Shown here in pieces: positions 16,766 to 25,869 of a stretch of 64,000 nt of DNA. The stretch lies in NCBI GenBank assembly GCA_023212695.1, contig JALCCG010000026.1, positions 62,001 through 126,000 on the forward strand, given 5' to 3'. Under the pieces are notes generated by a model. It saw nothing but the letters and a program-made list of their open reading frames with translations. It made no database searches and was not told the origin of the DNA. Source of the stretch: Sporisorium sorghi (taxonomy: Eukaryota; Basidiomycota; Ustilaginomycetes; Ustilaginales; Ustilaginaceae). Within the stretch, counting starts at the first letter, position 1. Every line of letters starts with the position of its first letter. The translations under genes were made by a program, and so were the position numbers.

Positions 16766-19306
16766 CTACTCCTCTTCTTCCGTGACCTCGTAAAATACGA
16801 TGTTGGAATCTACTTCAACCGTTACATTTGAGCCTTCGGGCTCGTAAGTGACACGTCCCTGATTCTCGGCCCTTTCATTAGGGGCGACCGCGTACTGCAA
16901 GACTTGAAATGAAACTCTGACCGTTTCACCCGGTGTCAATGATCCGATCCGAATTCCCTGAGCTGGATTGACATCAGCTGCCAGTTGGTTGTTAATGATC
17001 ACACTATTTCCTTCAAACCTCGAGCCAGCGGGCAGATCATCAAACAGAGTCACGTTATTCAACATCGTGGGACCTACGTTGGTTATAAGCACAGTTCCGG
17101 TCATATTCGTTATCATGAATGAAAAGGTAAGGGTATTGCCGGTTTCCGTAACAAGCGGGAATACCGTCTTCTCTACATTCAACAGCGGTTGACTCGTCAC
17201 GATGACCGAAGCCTGTGCACTTACAGGTCCTGTCTGTGCAGATACTGCCTGGGCCGTGTTGATAATGACAGTACCAATGCCGGTATCCGCCATCACGCCA
17301 TATCGAGCTTGAATGGTAACCGATTCGTTCGGATTGAGCCGATCGAGGGTACGATCAATTCCCAGCAAAACATCCGTGATGCGTACCGACGTTAGGGCTG
17401 CCTCCCCGGTATTCGTTACCGTGATTCGGTAATGGATGGTATCACCGGCTCGAGTCTCCGCGCGATCTGCGATTTTGGTAATCGCAAGGTTGAATACCGG
17501 CGTTATCACAGGTGGAGGTGGCACCACAAGCGGAGGCGGCTCCACAGGTGGAGGTGGCACCACAGGTGACGGAAGTACGACCAACGATGTTTCATCATGA
17601 ATTGGATCGGTTTGGTCAGAAACGGCTGTCGCTGAATTGACCAACACGGTACCCGCTGCACTACCGGCTGGAATTGTGAAGTCTCTGATAATGACCGTGC
17701 TCCCTCCAACCGGCAAACTGGATAGGACCTCATCCAATCCGAGAAGCGCATCGGTAATGTGAATGTTGGTTAGTTCAACTTCCCCTGTGTTTGTTAATTC
17801 CAGCCGATATTCCACAAGCTGTCCGGGAATTGCTTCCATTGGCGATACGCTTTTTTGCAAAACGAGTCCAGGGTTTAGAACAGGTGTCACCACTTCATTG
17901 GAAGGGATATCTCCTGTAAATATAGGCCCCCCGGTAACGCTCTGATAGTCAAAATTCACAACGGCTTCATTCACGATAAACCCATCCGGTGGAACAGACA
18001 CTACCCTGACCTGATAGGTTACGTTGACCAAGCCTCCGGGAGGGACTGTACCCAGCGAGATCCCTGTTGTCGGGTTGGCATTCACATCGCTCACTGAATT
18101 AATCGTGACACTCCCCGGCACAAACTCCGTATTATTAGGCAAACCATCAAACAGCAGGGAAGCATCCGCCGGAACGGTACCCGTGTTCTCAATCACAACG
18201 GTATAAGTCAATAATTGACCGACCGTTGCGGAGGTAGCGTTAACACTCTTCTGCACCGTTATCCGCGGTGAGTTAATGTCAATGTAAATTCCGACAGCAA
18301 TGACGCTGTATCCATCGCCTCCCGTGCGCAGCTGAAAGACCGCCGTGGTCTGGTTATTTGTGAGCGTCTCGGAAATATCCACATTGGTGATATCCCAAGA
18401 TTGTCTGCCGCCCACGATTTGACTGCCAGGCTGCCCGTTTATTTGGTTTCGATCCCCAAACGTCCCCGTGGTATCCAGATTGCCGCTATCATCGTTAATT
18501 TGGGACGCAAAGAAGTTATTCGGATAATTGTTAGGGCCTTCCAGTACGGTCAAACTGTCTTCGGCAGGTCCGAACAACACCTGGTCCCCTGTTTTATTGG
18601 CATCTCCATCCTGGGCGCATAGAGCCATTCTACCCGATATCGGTCCAGAGGTCGGTGTCGCAAAACCGGATAAAACCGTTGTCAGTTCAGGTATGCCGGC
18701 TGCAATCTCGACAATGCCGACGTTTAGACTCAGATTGCGAAACGGCATCGAGGGATCCTCATACACAACACAAAGCGTCCACCCGCAGCTGTTCGCTGTG
18801 CTGTTGCCCAGATCAATATTACCCACCACACCGCCGACAGTGTAAGTACCAGCACCCCCGGCTTGCACCAATGAGGTCACATTGGCGGAACGAAAGTAAT
18901 TGTAAGTTGCATTGCGGTATGAGGTCTGTGCTGTCACAGGGTCAGGCGAAATGCTGGATGTCGTACCTTCCGGCGTTATTAAAGAAACGGTCTTATCTAT
19001 GAATGCTATATAATTATTAGTCCCTCCCGAAACCCGGTAAGTCCCAGCCCAGACCAGTTCGGCATATAACACGTTACTATCGGGCGGGAGCCTCAGAATA
19101 GCACTCGCGCTATCCAGATTAAAATCCGATGTGGTCCCGGGCGGGTAGCTTCCGAACTGCATGGAAGTGTCCACCGTTACAAATGCGCCAATAAAATCCC
19201 GGGTGCCCGGCACTCCTGTTTGATTGGAGCGGCTTAACCCGAGTGTATTTCCGGTAAACGTAATCGCTCCAGTATCGTTGTTACTGTAGCGGAGAACAAA
19301 CGGCAC
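16766..19306 (-). CDS. Large DUF11-repeat surface-type protein without signal peptide
   Basis: 846 residues from the GTG at 19306, with AAGGAGGAATACAAC upstream; the frame continues to 19477 but without a ribosome site. About 330 residues of an unassigned N-terminal beta-rich domain (many Thr, Gly, Asn) come first. Four DUF11-type Ig-like repeats follow, each opening with a K-S/T-V-type strand and a TVxNTGxV strand. A Pro/Val-rich hinge (VVPPPPVEPPP) separates the second and third. The C-terminus ends VTEEEE, with no LPxTG motif, no membrane helix and no N-terminal signal. Relatives in Bacillus are called conserved repeat domain proteins. Mother-cell expression as a spore-surface or exosporium component would explain the missing signal, but that is inference. 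Confidence 0.8.
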   Translation of the reverse strand: MPFVLRYSNNDTGAITFTGNTLGLSRSNQTGVPGTRDFIGAFVTVDTSMQFGSYPPGTTSDFNLDSASAILRLPPDSNVLYAELVWAGTYRVSGGTNNYIAFIDKTVSLITPEGTTSSISPDPVTAQTSYRNATYNYFRSANVTSLVQAGGAGTYTVGGVVGNIDLGNSTANSCGWTLCVVYEDPSMPFRNLSLNVGIVEIAAGIPELTTVLSGFATPTSGPISGRMALCAQDGDANKTGDQVLFGPAEDSLTVLEGPNNYPNNFFASQINDDSGNLDTTGTFGDRNQINGQPGSQIVGGRQSWDITNVDISETLTNNQTTAVFQLRTGGDGYSVIAVGIYIDINSPRITVQKSVNATSATVGQLLTYTVVIENTGTVPADASLLFDGLPNNTEFVPGSVTINSVSDVNANPTTGISLGTVPPGGLVNVTYQVRVVSVPPDGFIVNEAVVNFDYQSVTGGPIFTGDIPSNEVVTPVLNPGLVLQKSVSPMEAIPGQLVEYRLELTNTGEVELTNIHITDALLGLDEVLSSLPVGGSTVIIRDFTIPAGSAAGTVLVNSATAVSDQTDPIHDETSLVVLPSPVVPPPPVEPPPLVVPPPPVITPVFNLAITKIADRAETRAGDTIHYRITVTNTGEAALTSVRITDVLLGIDRTLDRLNPNESVTIQARYGVMADTGIGTVIINTAQAVSAQTGPVSAQASVIVTSQPLLNVEKTVFPLVTETGNTLTFSFMITNMTGTVLITNVGPTMLNNVTLFDDLPAGSRFEGNSVIINNQLAADVNPAQGIRIGSLTPGETVRVSFQVLQYAVAPNERAENQGRVTYEPEGSNVTVEVDSNIVFYEVTEEEE

Positions 19307-19434
19307 GTTGTATTCCTCCTTCAGTGGAAAGCCAATCCATTGTTTGGCTATGCGTATGCGAAGACACAGCTTTCTTGTGTATAGGCTTATATTCCAATAT
19401 ATGAAGGAGAGCATGCAGTGTATGCTGTCTGATG

Positions 19435-19472
19435 CAACAAAAAAAAGCGCATGGTTCTTAGACCATACGCTT
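19435..19472 (-). terminator. Terminator of the PspA-cluster DUF4247 gene
   Basis: AAGCGTATGGT / ACCATGCGCTT arms (one mismatch) followed by TTTTTTGTTG on the minus strand. Confidence 0.8.
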
Positions 19473-19484
19473 ATCACTTGCGGA

Positions 19485-20219
19485 TTACCTTCGCCCTCTT
19501 CGGGATATTCCTCCTGAGCCTATTCGAGTCTTCGGTTTGGTGTAGGATTTCTTCGGCGAATCGAATAATCCCCCGCCGCTTTCGCCGCGCTTGATCGATC
19601 CGCGGTCTCCGCTTGAAGTCGGGTTCCGTTTAAAGAGGCTTCCTCCCGTACCGACGGCATCCTGACCCCGGCGTGTAATCTTTCCGCTTCGGTCAACCGT
19701 CAGGGGAGGAGCTATTTTCTTATCCTGACTTGTCGGCTTCTTATAGTTGCCCTGCTTCGGTTTATACACATCTTTGCTTGTATACCCGCGGTAACCGCCG
19801 CCTCCACCCATCGAATCGAATAAATTTCCGATCAGCACAGCGGTTAAATACCCCTGCAGGAAACTTGAGTCATAATTGCGCTGAACATATTCCTTGGAAT
19901 CAATCTCAATCAACGTATCGGTTGGCTTCTGTGGATCCTGCTGCAAATGGTAATACTCATCACCGTATACCAGAAACATCCGCTCGGTATCCTCCGGAGA
20001 CGATTGGTCCGGCGTATTGGCGGCCATCAGCTCACCGGCTACCTCGGGTACGCTTTTATCGGCTGCCCGGTATACGTAAGACGTTGCGTTCCCGTCCCGG
20101 TTGACGGATTCCAGCGGATAGGTATCTTTAATATTCGGTGCTCCGCATCCGGCTAATAAGGATACAAACAGACTCAGCACCAATATCATTTTTATGGATA
20201 AAAAAGAGCGTTCCTTCAT
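19485..20219 (-). CDS. DUF4247 lipoprotein
   Basis: 244 residues. The signal peptide ends in lipobox LLAGC (Cys about residue 25). A globular part of about 125 residues with a conserved ERMFLVYGDEYYHLQ segment marks DUF4247. The tail is Gly, Lys and Ser rich and basic, ending in a GISRRGRR sequence. It is the last gene of a four-gene set (PspA, DUF350, DUF4178, DUF4247) and ends in its own terminator. The function is unknown; the position suggests an extracytoplasmic partner of the DUF350 membrane protein and the PspA scaffold. Confidence 0.85.
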   Translation of the reverse strand: MKERSFLSIKMILVLSLFVSLLAGCGAPNIKDTYPLESVNRDGNATSYVYRAADKSVPEVAGELMAANTPDQSSPEDTERMFLVYGDEYYHLQQDPQKPTDTLIEIDSKEYVQRNYDSSFLQGYLTAVLIGNLFDSMGGGGGYRGYTSKDVYKPKQGNYKKPTSQDKKIAPPLTVDRSGKITRRGQDAVGTGGSLFKRNPTSSGDRGSIKRGESGGGLFDSPKKSYTKPKTRIGSGGISRRGRR

Positions 20220-20229
20220 GCCACCACTC

Positions 20230-20736
20230 CTAAGTCGCCCGGATAACTCGAACGTCCCCCGGTATCACTTTCTCGCCTTCATACAACATAAACCGCCCAT
20301 TCTGCCATTCGATTCGCAGCAGCTTGTAATCATCCGATTGATATTGCCACACATGCTGCTCACCGCTCTGCGTAAATGCGGTACGGCCAGTTATCGAAAC
20401 ATGTCCGCCATATTCTTCCTCCAGATGAAACACATGATCGTCCAGATCGAGGATTGATGGCACCTCGTCCGGCGAGTCCAATCGTCCATCGATAGGCGAA
20501 TATAACGCATACTGAACCGTCTCACGTTCTTCAATATGAAGATAAGCTATGGTGCTGCCATCCTGAAGTGTCAAGACTACCGCATTGCGGCCCCGATTAT
20601 GAACGCGTCCCGTAACCTCATAGGTAACCAAGGACACTTCGCATATATCGCCCGGCGCCAACTGCAGCATGCTTTTCTCTGCTTTGGGTGGTTCTGGCTT
20701 CGCAAATAAATTGCCGATTCTTTTCCACATACTCAT
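20230..20736 (-). CDS. DUF4178 domain-containing protein
   Basis: 168 residues, soluble and without a signal peptide. The whole length fits DUF4178, a beta-barrel-like domain with the patterns LAPGDICEV, VTGRV, a central HIEER segment and WEQ-type strands. Ten nt separate its stop from the DUF4247 start. AGGAAAG precedes the first ATG; a second ATG two codons on is also possible. DUF4178 is repeatedly found with DUF350, DUF4247 and PspA in Bacillota, so a cytoplasmic role in the same envelope-linked system is likely. No reaction is known. Confidence 0.85.
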   Translation of the reverse strand: MSMWKRIGNLFAKPEPPKAEKSMLQLAPGDICEVSLVTYEVTGRVHNRGRNAVVLTLQDGSTIAYLHIEERETVQYALYSPIDGRLDSPDEVPSILDLDDHVFHLEEEYGGHVSITGRTAFTQSGEQHVWQYQSDDYKLLRIEWQNGRFMLYEGEKVIPGDVRVIRAT

Positions 20737-20766
20737 CTTTCCTGTCCCCTATCTTCTTTATGCGTT

Positions 20767-21171
20767 CTACAAGCAAGCGGTAATAATTAACGCACCGACC
20801 ACATGCAGCGAGCCTGCAAACAGTCCGTAACCTGTCTTGCCCTCGCGTGTGCCTTTGTCCAGGTTCAGCTTGCCGAAATTCCGCAGCATAAGCTCTGTCA
20901 ATGCTTCGAGTACAAACAGAATGATAAACGAAATGATGGATACCACAACGGCTTCCAACAGATGATATGACGTTCCGATCGACACGGATAAAATATACCC
21001 TTGTGCAATCAGTTTCAGAATCAGTCTTGTGGTTACTGCCATATTGCCCGCTTTCACTTCTTCAAGATCGTTATACTTGGTGAACAGAGAATCCACAAAC
21101 ATCAAAACAAACAGCAGCAGCCCGCCGACAGCTGTCCAGAGTAAAACACGCAATATCATATCGAAATCCAT
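20767..21171 (-). CDS. DUF350 family inner-membrane protein
   Basis: 134 residues from the ATG at 21171, with GGAGGATTAGAG upstream; a start nine codons earlier lacks a ribosome site. Four membrane segments are predicted, at about residues 7-28, 45-65, 68-92 and 110-133, which is the DUF350 (YjfL-like) pattern. The family has two short repeats of two helices. It follows pspA after a 180-nt gap that carries a hairpin with a T run. Genes for DUF4178 and DUF4247 follow at 30 and 10 nt. The likely role is a membrane part of a PspA-linked stress system. Confidence 0.87.
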   Translation of the reverse strand: MDFDMILRVLLWTAVGGLLLFVLMFVDSLFTKYNDLEEVKAGNMAVTTRLILKLIAQGYILSVSIGTSYHLLEAVVVSIISFIILFVLEALTELMLRNFGKLNLDKGTREGKTGYGLFAGSLHVVGALIITACL

Positions 21172-21265
21172 CTCTAATCCTCCACATTCAACATACAAAA
21201 ACTCTAATCGACCCTTCAGTGAGTCAAGCCGTCTTTAGAGGTTGTTTCCTTATATATCCTGTCAA

Positions 21266-21319
21266 ACAAAAGCGAAGGAGAAGCACGGCTGTATTCAGCC
21301 CTGCTGTTTCTCCCTCGCC
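21266..21319 (-). terminator. Partial terminator/attenuator between pspA and the DUF350 gene
   Basis: Long hairpin (GCGAGGGAGAAACAGCAGGG / GCTTCTCCTTCGC-type arms) followed on the minus strand by TTTTGTTT. It sits inside the operon, so it may make pspA mRNA exceed that of the three DUF genes. Confidence 0.75.
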
Positions 21320-21352
21320 CCCTACACTATTTACATGTCTTACAGGATCCCA

Positions 21353-22021
21353 TTACTTGTTCTCGTATTGTTTCATCAAAGCTGCAAGCTCATCCTCAAC
21401 GACTTTGTCTTTGCCGAGGTTCTCAAACTCTTCGTCCAGAGATTTCTCACGGGTCGACATTTCATTGCTTGCTTCCGCACGGGCTTCCATGGCCAGCATC
21501 TTCTCTTCCATCCGTTTCAATCCGGCGGAAGCTGTGTCCGAGCCAAATCCGTTCATCGCTTTGTTAATCTCGGTTTGAGCTTTGGCAGCGTTATAACGGG
21601 CTACCAGCGTCTCACGTTTGTTCTTCATCGCGGTAAGCTGCTTACGCATCTCTTCCAGCTTGGCACGCAGATTGTCTGCTGCCAATTTGTTCTGATCATA
21701 ACTTGCTTTGTACTCGTCACGTTTGGCTTCAGCAGCCTTCTTCTCTTCCAGCGCACGACGGGCAAGCTCAACGTTTTGAGCTTGTGCTGCCGTATGAGCC
21801 TGCTGCGTGCGTTTTTCCACGAGTGCAGCCTGTTCTTCATAAAGTGCTTTAAAGCGTTTCTCGATGGCAATTTGCGAAGCTACCGCTTTCTCGGCATCCT
21901 CAAGATCTTCCGTCATATCCCGAATGTACTGATCGGTCATCTTAATCGGATCTTCCGCCTTGTCGATAATGGCGTTAATATTGGACATGGTCAAATCGCG
22001 TAATCTCTTAAATATGGACAT
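21353..22021 (-). CDS. PspA/IM30 family protein
   Basis: 222 residues, almost wholly helical and coiled coil from about residue 25 to 190, with the PspA opening MSIFKRLRDLTMSNINAIIDKAEDP and an acidic C-terminus. PspA-family (ESCRT-III fold) proteins form rings and rods on the inner leaflet of the membrane and protect it under stress. It heads a set of PspA, DUF350, DUF4178 and DUF4247 genes. The hairpin after it suggests that it is the most abundant product. LiaH of the Lia system is another relative, but no LiaRS pair is nearby. Confidence 0.92.
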   Translation of the reverse strand: MSIFKRLRDLTMSNINAIIDKAEDPIKMTDQYIRDMTEDLEDAEKAVASQIAIEKRFKALYEEQAALVEKRTQQAHTAAQAQNVELARRALEEKKAAEAKRDEYKASYDQNKLAADNLRAKLEEMRKQLTAMKNKRETLVARYNAAKAQTEINKAMNGFGSDTASAGLKRMEEKMLAMEARAEASNEMSTREKSLDEEFENLGKDKVVEDELAALMKQYENK

Positions 22022-22108
22022 CGTTCTCTTCCTCTCGCTTTCACTTTAAAATGACTGGTATATGATTAATACTTACGTTGCATGATCCAAAACGTTTCAA
22101 AATATTTT

Positions 22109-23131
22109 TTAGTATCCGCGTTCATATGGTTTTGGCACCTTCTGTCCCCCATCAAGCGCCTTGGCTGCATGAACAGCCCAATATGGATCCCGAAGCATGC
22201 CTCTGCCGATCGCCACCAGATCCGCCTTGCCCGACAAAATCACTTCCTGCGCAGCATTGTATTCGTCAAGCAATCCTACGGCAATTACAGGCACTTTCAG
22301 CAGCTGCTTAAATTCAGCAGCCAAATCCACTTGATATCCAGGCTTCGCTTCCGGACCGCCATTCGAGCCGACAGGGCCTTCGCCCCCCGAAGAGATATGG
22401 AAGATGTCAACACCGGCATCCCGATAACGCTTGCAGATTTCGGCACAGTGCTGAACGTCGTAACCGCCGTCCACATACTCTTTGGCTGACACCCGCATGA
22501 TAATGGGCATGCCTTCAGGAAGAACCTCCTTGACGGCTTCGACAACCCGCTCCCCAAACAGAGGAAGATCCTGGCCATACTCATCACTGCGCTGATTGGT
22601 GAGCGGCGAATGGAACTGATGAATCAAGTACCCGTGGGCGCCATGGATTTCAACGGTATCGAAACCTGCCTCGACAGCACGCCGAGCCCCTTCTCTAAAG
22701 GCTTGAATGAGCTCCTCCACTTCGGCGCCGGACAATGCCCTCGGCATTTTATAATGAGAACTGAACGGAATGGCGGATGGTGCCACGGATGGCTCAGCAT
22801 CCTGTGCTTTTCTTCCGGCATGGCCCAGTTGAATTCCGATCTTGGTTCCATAGGAGTGCACCGTCTCCACAATCTTGCGATATGCTGGAATCTGATCATC
22901 ACTCCATATCCCCGTGTCCTGATTGGTAATGCGGCCGTCAGGATGAACCCCTGTCATTTCCACAATAATTAAACCGGTACCGCCTACGGCACGGCTGACA
23001 TAATGGACAAAATGCCAATCATTCGGAATCCCGTCCTCTGCTTTCACGGAATATTGACACATCGGTGGCATAACGATTCGGTTCTTGAGAGTCAGGTTCT
23101 TAAAATTGTAGGGTGTAAACAAGTCTGCCAA
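22109..23131 (-). CDS. namA: NADPH dehydrogenase NamA (Old Yellow Enzyme, YqjM-type)
   Basis: 340 residues from the TTG at 23131, which has AAGGAG eight bases upstream; the length then equals that of B. subtilis YqjM (338). A longer frame to 23155 would put the ribosome site inside the gene. FMN-enzyme TIM barrel: MPPMCQYS with the YqjM-type Cys near residue 26, EIHGAHGYLIHQFHSP with the two His that bind the substrate carbonyl, NQRSDEYG, and AIGRGMLRDP near the end for the phosphate of FMN. It reduces activated C=C bonds of enals, enones and nitro compounds with NADPH. It stands alone. Confidence 0.92.
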   Translation of the reverse strand: MADLFTPYNFKNLTLKNRIVMPPMCQYSVKAEDGIPNDWHFVHYVSRAVGGTGLIIVEMTGVHPDGRITNQDTGIWSDDQIPAYRKIVETVHSYGTKIGIQLGHAGRKAQDAEPSVAPSAIPFSSHYKMPRALSGAEVEELIQAFREGARRAVEAGFDTVEIHGAHGYLIHQFHSPLTNQRSDEYGQDLPLFGERVVEAVKEVLPEGMPIIMRVSAKEYVDGGYDVQHCAEICKRYRDAGVDIFHISSGGEGPVGSNGGPEAKPGYQVDLAAEFKQLLKVPVIAVGLLDEYNAAQEVILSGKADLVAIGRGMLRDPYWAVHAAKALDGGQKVPKPYERGY

Positions 23132-23298
23132 GCGATTATCTCCTTCCATATCCAAATGATCATGATGTAATTAAATCCGTTACGGGTTATTATACACCTT
23201 TTCGCAGGGAAAACTAAAAAACAGCGGTTTCCCATATTGAGGATAATTGTCTGTTCAGATGGGTATACCATACAAAAAAGCTAAAGGGGCCGATCGTG

Positions 23299-24147
23299 AT
23301 GTTCAAACGAAACCGAGCAGGAAGCTTCCTGCTGTGGATGATGTTAATCTTTTTAATCCTGCCGATAAACCCGGCAAATGGGTCCGATTTACATAATCCT
23401 TCGCTTCACCACCAAGAGACTTCCGTCATGTCGGAGTCGGGTCAAGCTGTGGATCACTCCAAGCGAACGAAGAACAAGAATGCCGGAGAACCCCTGACGC
23501 TGAGTCAATTGCTCAGAAAGTACCCGGATACCTTTCGCTCCAGCGGCCCCCGGATCAAACAGATCGCTCTGACCTTCGATGATGTGCCGGATCCGCGATT
23601 TACCGGGAAGGTACTCGATGTGCTGAAGGAATATGATGTGAAAGCCACCTTCTTTGCCGTGGGGGATCGAGCCAAGAAGCACCCCGACCTTGTAAAACGA
23701 ATCCATGATGAAGGCCATTCCATTGGTAATCACTCCTACAATCATGCCCAGTTGAACAAACTGAGCCTGGATAAATTCAAGAGCCAAATTGAACGAACCA
23801 ATACCATTTTGAAATCGTTGACCGGAGTAAATCCCCGGCTCATCCGTCCACCTTATGGTGATATTAATGAGGAACAGCTTCAATGGGCGCGCAAGAACGG
23901 ATATAAAGTCGTGAACTGGAATGTCGATTCCCTCGACTGGAAGGGGCTTAACAAGGAAGAAGTCAAGAAAAACGTTCTGTCAGCAGTCGGGCCCGGTGCC
24001 ATTGTGCTTCAGCATGCCGGCGGAGGCGTGGGGTCAGATCTGAACGGTACCGTTGAGGCACTGCCGGATATCATTACAGAGCTGCGAAATCGAGGATACA
24101 GCTTCGTCACCTTACCCGAGATGTTGAGTGTATCTGAGTCCAAATAA
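23299..24147 (+). CDS. Polysaccharide deacetylase (NodB domain)
   Basis: 282 residues; AAAGGGG precedes an ATG (23299) and an adjacent GTG (23296). The signal peptide covers about residues 1-28. A 50-residue linker is followed by the NodB domain from about residue 78: TFDDVPD (metal Asp), SIGNHSYNHAQL (two metal His), IRPPYG, VNWNVDSLDW and a final LQHAGG. The zinc- or metal-dependent enzyme removes N-acetyl groups from peptidoglycan or chitin-like sugars outside the membrane. The usual catalytic set is complete. It converges on the LysM-3D gene, sharing a terminator. The exact substrate (GlcNAc or MurNAc) is not resolved. Confidence 0.92.
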   Translation: MFKRNRAGSFLLWMMLIFLILPINPANGSDLHNPSLHHQETSVMSESGQAVDHSKRTKNKNAGEPLTLSQLLRKYPDTFRSSGPRIKQIALTFDDVPDPRFTGKVLDVLKEYDVKATFFAVGDRAKKHPDLVKRIHDEGHSIGNHSYNHAQLNKLSLDKFKSQIERTNTILKSLTGVNPRLIRPPYGDINEEQLQWARKNGYKVVNWNVDSLDWKGLNKEEVKKNVLSAVGPGAIVLQHAGGGVGSDLNGTVEALPDIITELRNRGYSFVTLPEMLSVSESK

Positions 24148-24162
24148 AGATTACGTAGAAGC

Positions 24163-24206
24163 AAAAAGACGGCTGCCCGGGATAATTCCAGGAAAGCCGT
24201 CTTGAA
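24163..24206. terminator. Bidirectional terminator
   Basis: AAGACGGCT / AGCCGTCTT arms lying between the convergent deacetylase and LysM-3D genes, with an A run on one side. Confidence 0.75.
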
Positions 24207-24228
24207 TATGCTATAAAGTCAAATACCA

Positions 24229-24957
24229 TTATTCGATGATGAACAATTTGATGTCTTGAATTCCGAATTGCTTAACGGAGGATTGTGAGCCAGGGATGAA
24301 AATGTCGATTTTGTTTCCTTTAATGGCACCGCCGATATCACGGGCTTCTGCTACAAATGCTTTCTTCGGAAGGCCGGGATGTTCGTGTCCTGTTACAAGT
24401 ACTTTGGTTCCCAGCGGGATGACCTTAGGGTCAACCGCGATGGTTCCCAGCTCGAGGGAATTCCCGAAATAATCGACCGCACCCCATTTGCCATTCTCGC
24501 TTGCAGCAGCAGAATACGCTGTAGCTTTCACGGACAACGTCTTGCTGTAATTAAACGTTTTACCCCATGCTTCAACTACTTTGCTCTCAGGCGAAACGTT
24601 CAAGCTGGGCGTAAAACCGGTTGTTCCGGGAGCGATGGGAGCAGCAGAAGCCGTCGAGTTCATCGATACCGAACCGGGGATGGTGATTTTGAGACCCGGA
24701 TATATATTCTTCGCTTCAATTTTTGGATTGGCATTCATCAGCTTGTCCATATTCACGCCGTACTGTTTGGACAAGAAGTAGAAGGTATCACCGCTCTTCG
24801 CAACATGCACGGAGCTGGCATGTGCCTGCATTCCGCCTCCGGCAAAAGTCAGGCCAAGTGCAACGGCTGTAATAGTGAACCATTTTGCTGTTTTTCCAGC
24901 GATCTTGTTATTATTGAGTCCTCGATTGATTTTCCATGATTTCATTTGTTGTAACAT
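24229..24957 (-). CDS. LysM and 3D domain-containing wall-binding protein (YocH-like)
   Basis: 242 residues with GGGAGG upstream. The signal peptide ends near AHASS (about residue 48). A LysM domain (about residues 50-95, SGDTFYFLSKQYGVNMDKLMNANP) binds peptidoglycan. A linker rich in Ser, Ala and Pro follows. The C-terminal 3D domain has three Asp-containing motifs: TIAVDPKVIPLGTKV, ARDIGGAIKGN and IDIFIP. The 3D fold relates to MltA-type lytic enzymes and resuscitation factors. It should act as a wall hydrolase or remodelling factor outside the cell, near the deacetylase that also modifies the wall. Confidence 0.92.
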   Translation of the reverse strand: MLQQMKSWKINRGLNNNKIAGKTAKWFTITAVALGLTFAGGGMQAHASSVHVAKSGDTFYFLSKQYGVNMDKLMNANPKIEAKNIYPGLKITIPGSVSMNSTASAAPIAPGTTGFTPSLNVSPESKVVEAWGKTFNYSKTLSVKATAYSAAASENGKWGAVDYFGNSLELGTIAVDPKVIPLGTKVLVTGHEHPGLPKKAFVAEARDIGGAIKGNKIDIFIPGSQSSVKQFGIQDIKLFIIE

Positions 24958-25068
24958 CTAAGATGCCTCCCTTTATGTAGCTTGTTCATGCGGATGAAGT
25001 ATGTCAACGAACATGAATATATCACAAATTTGTAACCTATACTGCAAGAAATTGTTACCAATAAACAA

Positions 25069-25115
25069 CAAAAACAGCGTCAACGCCTGAAAAAATCAGG
25101 TTTGACGCTGTTTTC
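25069..25115 (-). terminator. Terminator of the amino-acid ABC operon
   Basis: 13-bp arms AAAACAGCGTCAA / TTGACGCTGTTTT with an inner TCAGG/CCTGA pair, followed by TTTTGTTG on the minus strand. Confidence 0.85.
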
Positions 25116-25140
25116 GTCTGTTACGATTCAGATATAAAAG

Positions 25141-25869
25141 TTACAAAACCTTGCTTAAAAACTCTTTTGTACGCGGATGTGTCGGGCTGCCGAACAGCTG
25201 GTCCGGCGTACCTTCCTCAACAATTTTTCCGCCATCCATGAACAGGATTCGGTCACCCACTTCGCGTGCAAAGCCCATCTCATGCGTAACGATGATCATT
25301 GTCATGCCACCCAGTGCGAGTTTCTTCATGACCTCCAGCACCTCACCGACCATCTCGGGATCGAGAGCAGAGGTAGGCTCGTCAAACAGCATCACATGCG
25401 GCTGCATCGCAAGCGCTCGCGCAATCGCGATTCTCTGCTTCTGTCCGCCGGACAGCTGTGAAGGATAAGCGTCTTTCTTATCCTGCAGACCAACAGACTT
25501 TAGCAGCTCGTCTGCAGTAGCTTCCGCCTCCTTGGCAGAGACTCCTCTTACTTGAACAGGAGCCAATGTGATGTTATCGATCACTTTTTTGTGGGGAAAC
25601 AGATTAAACTGCTGGAATACCATCCCCATTTTCTCACGGGTAGCGTTAATATTGTGATTCTTGGCAGTGATGAGTTCGCCCTCGAACGAAATTTCTCCGC
25701 TAGTCGGCACCTCAAGCAGATTAAGACAGCGCAAGAACGTACTTTTGCCGGAGCCGCTGGGTCCGATGACAACCACGACTTCTCCCTTTGCAATTTCGAT
25801 GTCGATGCCCTTCAATATCTCCAGCTTGCCAAACGATTTATGAAGTTCCTTAACGGTTATCACTTGCAC
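25141..25869 (-). CDS. Amino-acid ABC transporter ATP-binding protein (GlnQ-type)
   Basis: 242 residues, the size of GlnQ/HisP. Walker [10 protein letters not shown] (about residues 34-42), Q-loop [11 protein letters not shown], signature LSGGQKQR, Walker [16 protein letters not shown] and the switch His in IVTHEMG. It drives uptake of a polar amino acid. Its start overlaps the end of the binding-protein/permease gene by 20 nt, so the two are translationally coupled. A terminator follows. Confidence 0.95.
   Translation of the reverse strand: MQVITVKELHKSFGKLEILKGIDIEIAKGEVVVVIGPSGSGKSTFLRCLNLLEVPTSGEISFEGELITAKNHNINATREKMGMVFQQFNLFPHKKVIDNITLAPVQVRGVSAKEAEATADELLKSVGLQDKKDAYPSQLSGGQKQRIAIARALAMQPHVMLFDEPTSALDPEMVGEVLEVMKKLALGGMTMIIVTHEMGFAREVGDRILFMDGGKIVEEGTPDQLFGSPTHPRTKEFLSKVL

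Noticed and set aside
19370..19440. Sigma-E or sigma-K type -10 (CATACACT, CATATATT) ahead of the DUF11 gene
   Set aside because: Partial matches only, with no convincing -35; too weak to list as a promoter.
24958..25068. WalR box or c-di-AMP riboswitch ahead of the LysM-3D gene
   Set aside because: The space is too short for the riboswitch, and the TGTAA half-sites do not have the required 5-bp spacing.
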